The notes under the pieces: model-generated
What the model was told of the DNA's origin: nothing
The model's database searches: none
What the model saw: the letters and a program-made list of their open reading frames with translations, nothing else
Translations under genes and position numbers: made by a program
Assembly (NCBI RefSeq): GCF_000248055.1
Contig: NZ_BAFC01000097.1
Location: 1 to 64,000 of the forward strand
Reading direction: 5' to 3'
Length of the DNA stretch: 64,000 bases
From: Gordonia sputi NBRC 100414
Lineage (GTDB): Bacteria > Actinomycetota > Actinomycetes > Mycobacteriales > Mycobacteriaceae
Shown here: in pieces, positions 63,376-64,000 of the stretch
Numbering within the stretch: the stretch's first letter is position 1
How the letters are laid out: every line of letters begins with the position of its first letter

Positions 63376-64000
63376 TCAGATGTCGAGTCCGCCGCGCTTC
63401 ACGAGCTGCTTGGCGATGACGTTCTGCTGGATCTCGTTGGTGCCCTCGCCGACGATCATCAGCGGCGCGTCGCGGAAGTACCGTTCGACGTCGTACTCGG
63501 TGGAGTAGCCGTAGCCGCCGTGGATGCGAACCGCATCGAGTGCGATCTCCATCGCGGTCTCCGAGCAGAAGAGCTTGGCCATTCCGGCCTCCATGTCGGC
63601 GCGTTGCCCGGTGCCGACGCGGTCGGCGGCATCGAACAACAGGCTGCGGGCCGCGGCGAGCTTTGTTCCCGTGGTGGCGAGCATGTTGCCGACGGCCTGG
63701 TGCTTCCAGATCGGTACCCCGAAGCTCTCGCGGTCTTGCGCGTAGCTCAGCGCGTCGTCGAAGGCGGCTCGTGCGACGCCGGTGGCGCGCGCGGCGACCT
63801 GGATGCGTCCCACCTCGAGGCCCTTCATCATCTGGGCGAAGCCCTTGCCTTCGACGCCGCCGAGTACGGCGTCGGCGGGCACGTGCGCGTCGGTGAAGTT
63901 CAGCTCGCAGCTCTCGACGCCCTTGTAGCCGAGTTTGGGCAGGTCCTTGGAGACCTCGAAACCGGGCACCTTCTCGACGAGGAGGATCGACACACCGGTG
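63376..64000 (-). CDS. Acyl-CoA dehydrogenase, C-terminal part (gene runs out of the window)
   Basis: About 207 residues visible, cut by the window end. The middle and C-terminal domains of the FAD-linked family are clear: GYKGVESCELNFTDAHVPADAVLG, EVGRIQVAARATGVARAAF, SFGVPIWKHQAVGNMLA, GGYGYSTEYDVERYFRDA and EGTNEIQQNVIAKQL; the Glu of EGTNEIQ is the usual catalytic base. Relatives include methylsuccinyl-, isovaleryl- and glutaryl-CoA dehydrogenases. The gap to the CoA-transferase is 40 bp on the same strand, so this is probably the first or an early operon gene. Confidence 0.92.
   Translation of the reverse strand, partial: TGVSILLVEKVPGFEVSKDLPKLGYKGVESCELNFTDAHVPADAVLGGVEGKGFAQMMKGLEVGRIQVAARATGVARAAFDDALSYAQDRESFGVPIWKHQAVGNMLATTGTKLAAARSLLFDAADRVGTGQRADMEAGMAKLFCSETAMEIALDAVRIHGGYGYSTEYDVERYFRDAPLMIVGEGTNEIQQNVIAKQLVKRGGLDI

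Overview
The window is about 64 kb of GC-rich, densely packed bacterial chromosome with no tRNA, rRNA, CRISPR, phage or insertion sequence that I can recognise. It looks like a mycolic-acid actinobacterium (order Mycobacteriales), most plausibly Gordonia or a close relative. Reasons: a PhoP/PhoR pair of the Mycobacterium tuberculosis type with a PhoP-like box upstream; a ClgR-like box in front of clpC; LppP/LprE-family and VCBS/beta-propeller surface proteins of the kind seen in mycobacteria and gordoniae; many promoters in which a TANNNT -10 element sits 5-7 nt before an ATG or GTG (leaderless genes); and intergenic repeats related to TCGACAAGCTC-AACCAGCGG.

Layout. 1-6.4 kb: short tandem repeats, a RidA-like protein, a winged-helix protein, a VOC/TetR divergent pair with twin operators, a frameshifted DUF899 gene behind a concentric palindrome, and phoP-phoR. 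6.4-9.2 kb: a putative type II restriction-modification pair plus a HIT hydrolase, bracketed by two 21-bp repeat arrays in opposite orientation. 9.2-16.4 kb: RecQ helicase, a polyprenyl-phosphate sugar pathway (GT2-GtrA fusion and a GT39 membrane transferase) and LtrA. 16.4-32.5 kb: purine synthesis (purD, purB, purC, purS, purQ) interleaved with a CstR-like regulator-DUF302-esterase operon, TetR pairs, oligopeptidase B, a MarR-controlled drug exporter, glutathione peroxidase and an M18 aminopeptidase. No purL lies next to purQ.

32.5-43.4 kb: a secreted lytic transglycosylase, a membrane-anchored beta-propeller, a divergent qorB/HxlR redox pair, an ECF sigma-triple VOC-LppP-like block flanked by two copies of a 52-bp palindrome, and clpC. 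43.4-48.7 kb: two unknown proteins (one made of nine 13-residue Ca-loop repeats), an aldo/keto reductase, two crotonase-fold enzymes suited to valine breakdown, and an SGNH hydrolase. 49-54.7 kb: a divergent sensor kinase and response regulator beside a large surface protein, all three with single-base frameshifts. 54.8-58.4 kb: a cold-shock protein, an acyltransferase, an MFS exporter and TspO.

58.4-64 kb: a GntR and a MarR regulator beside a minus-strand operon of acyl-CoA dehydrogenase, CaiB-type CoA-transferase, hotdog hydratase, CitE-type lyase and an alpha/beta hydrolase. The enzyme set matches a mesaconyl/citramalyl-CoA route that would split a C5 dicarboxylate into acetyl-CoA and pyruvate.

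Five genes carry frameshifts at short G/C runs (near 3,628, 49,717, 52,020, 52,929 and 60,019). Each is repaired by changing one base in a run, so assembly error must be excluded before any is called a pseudogene.
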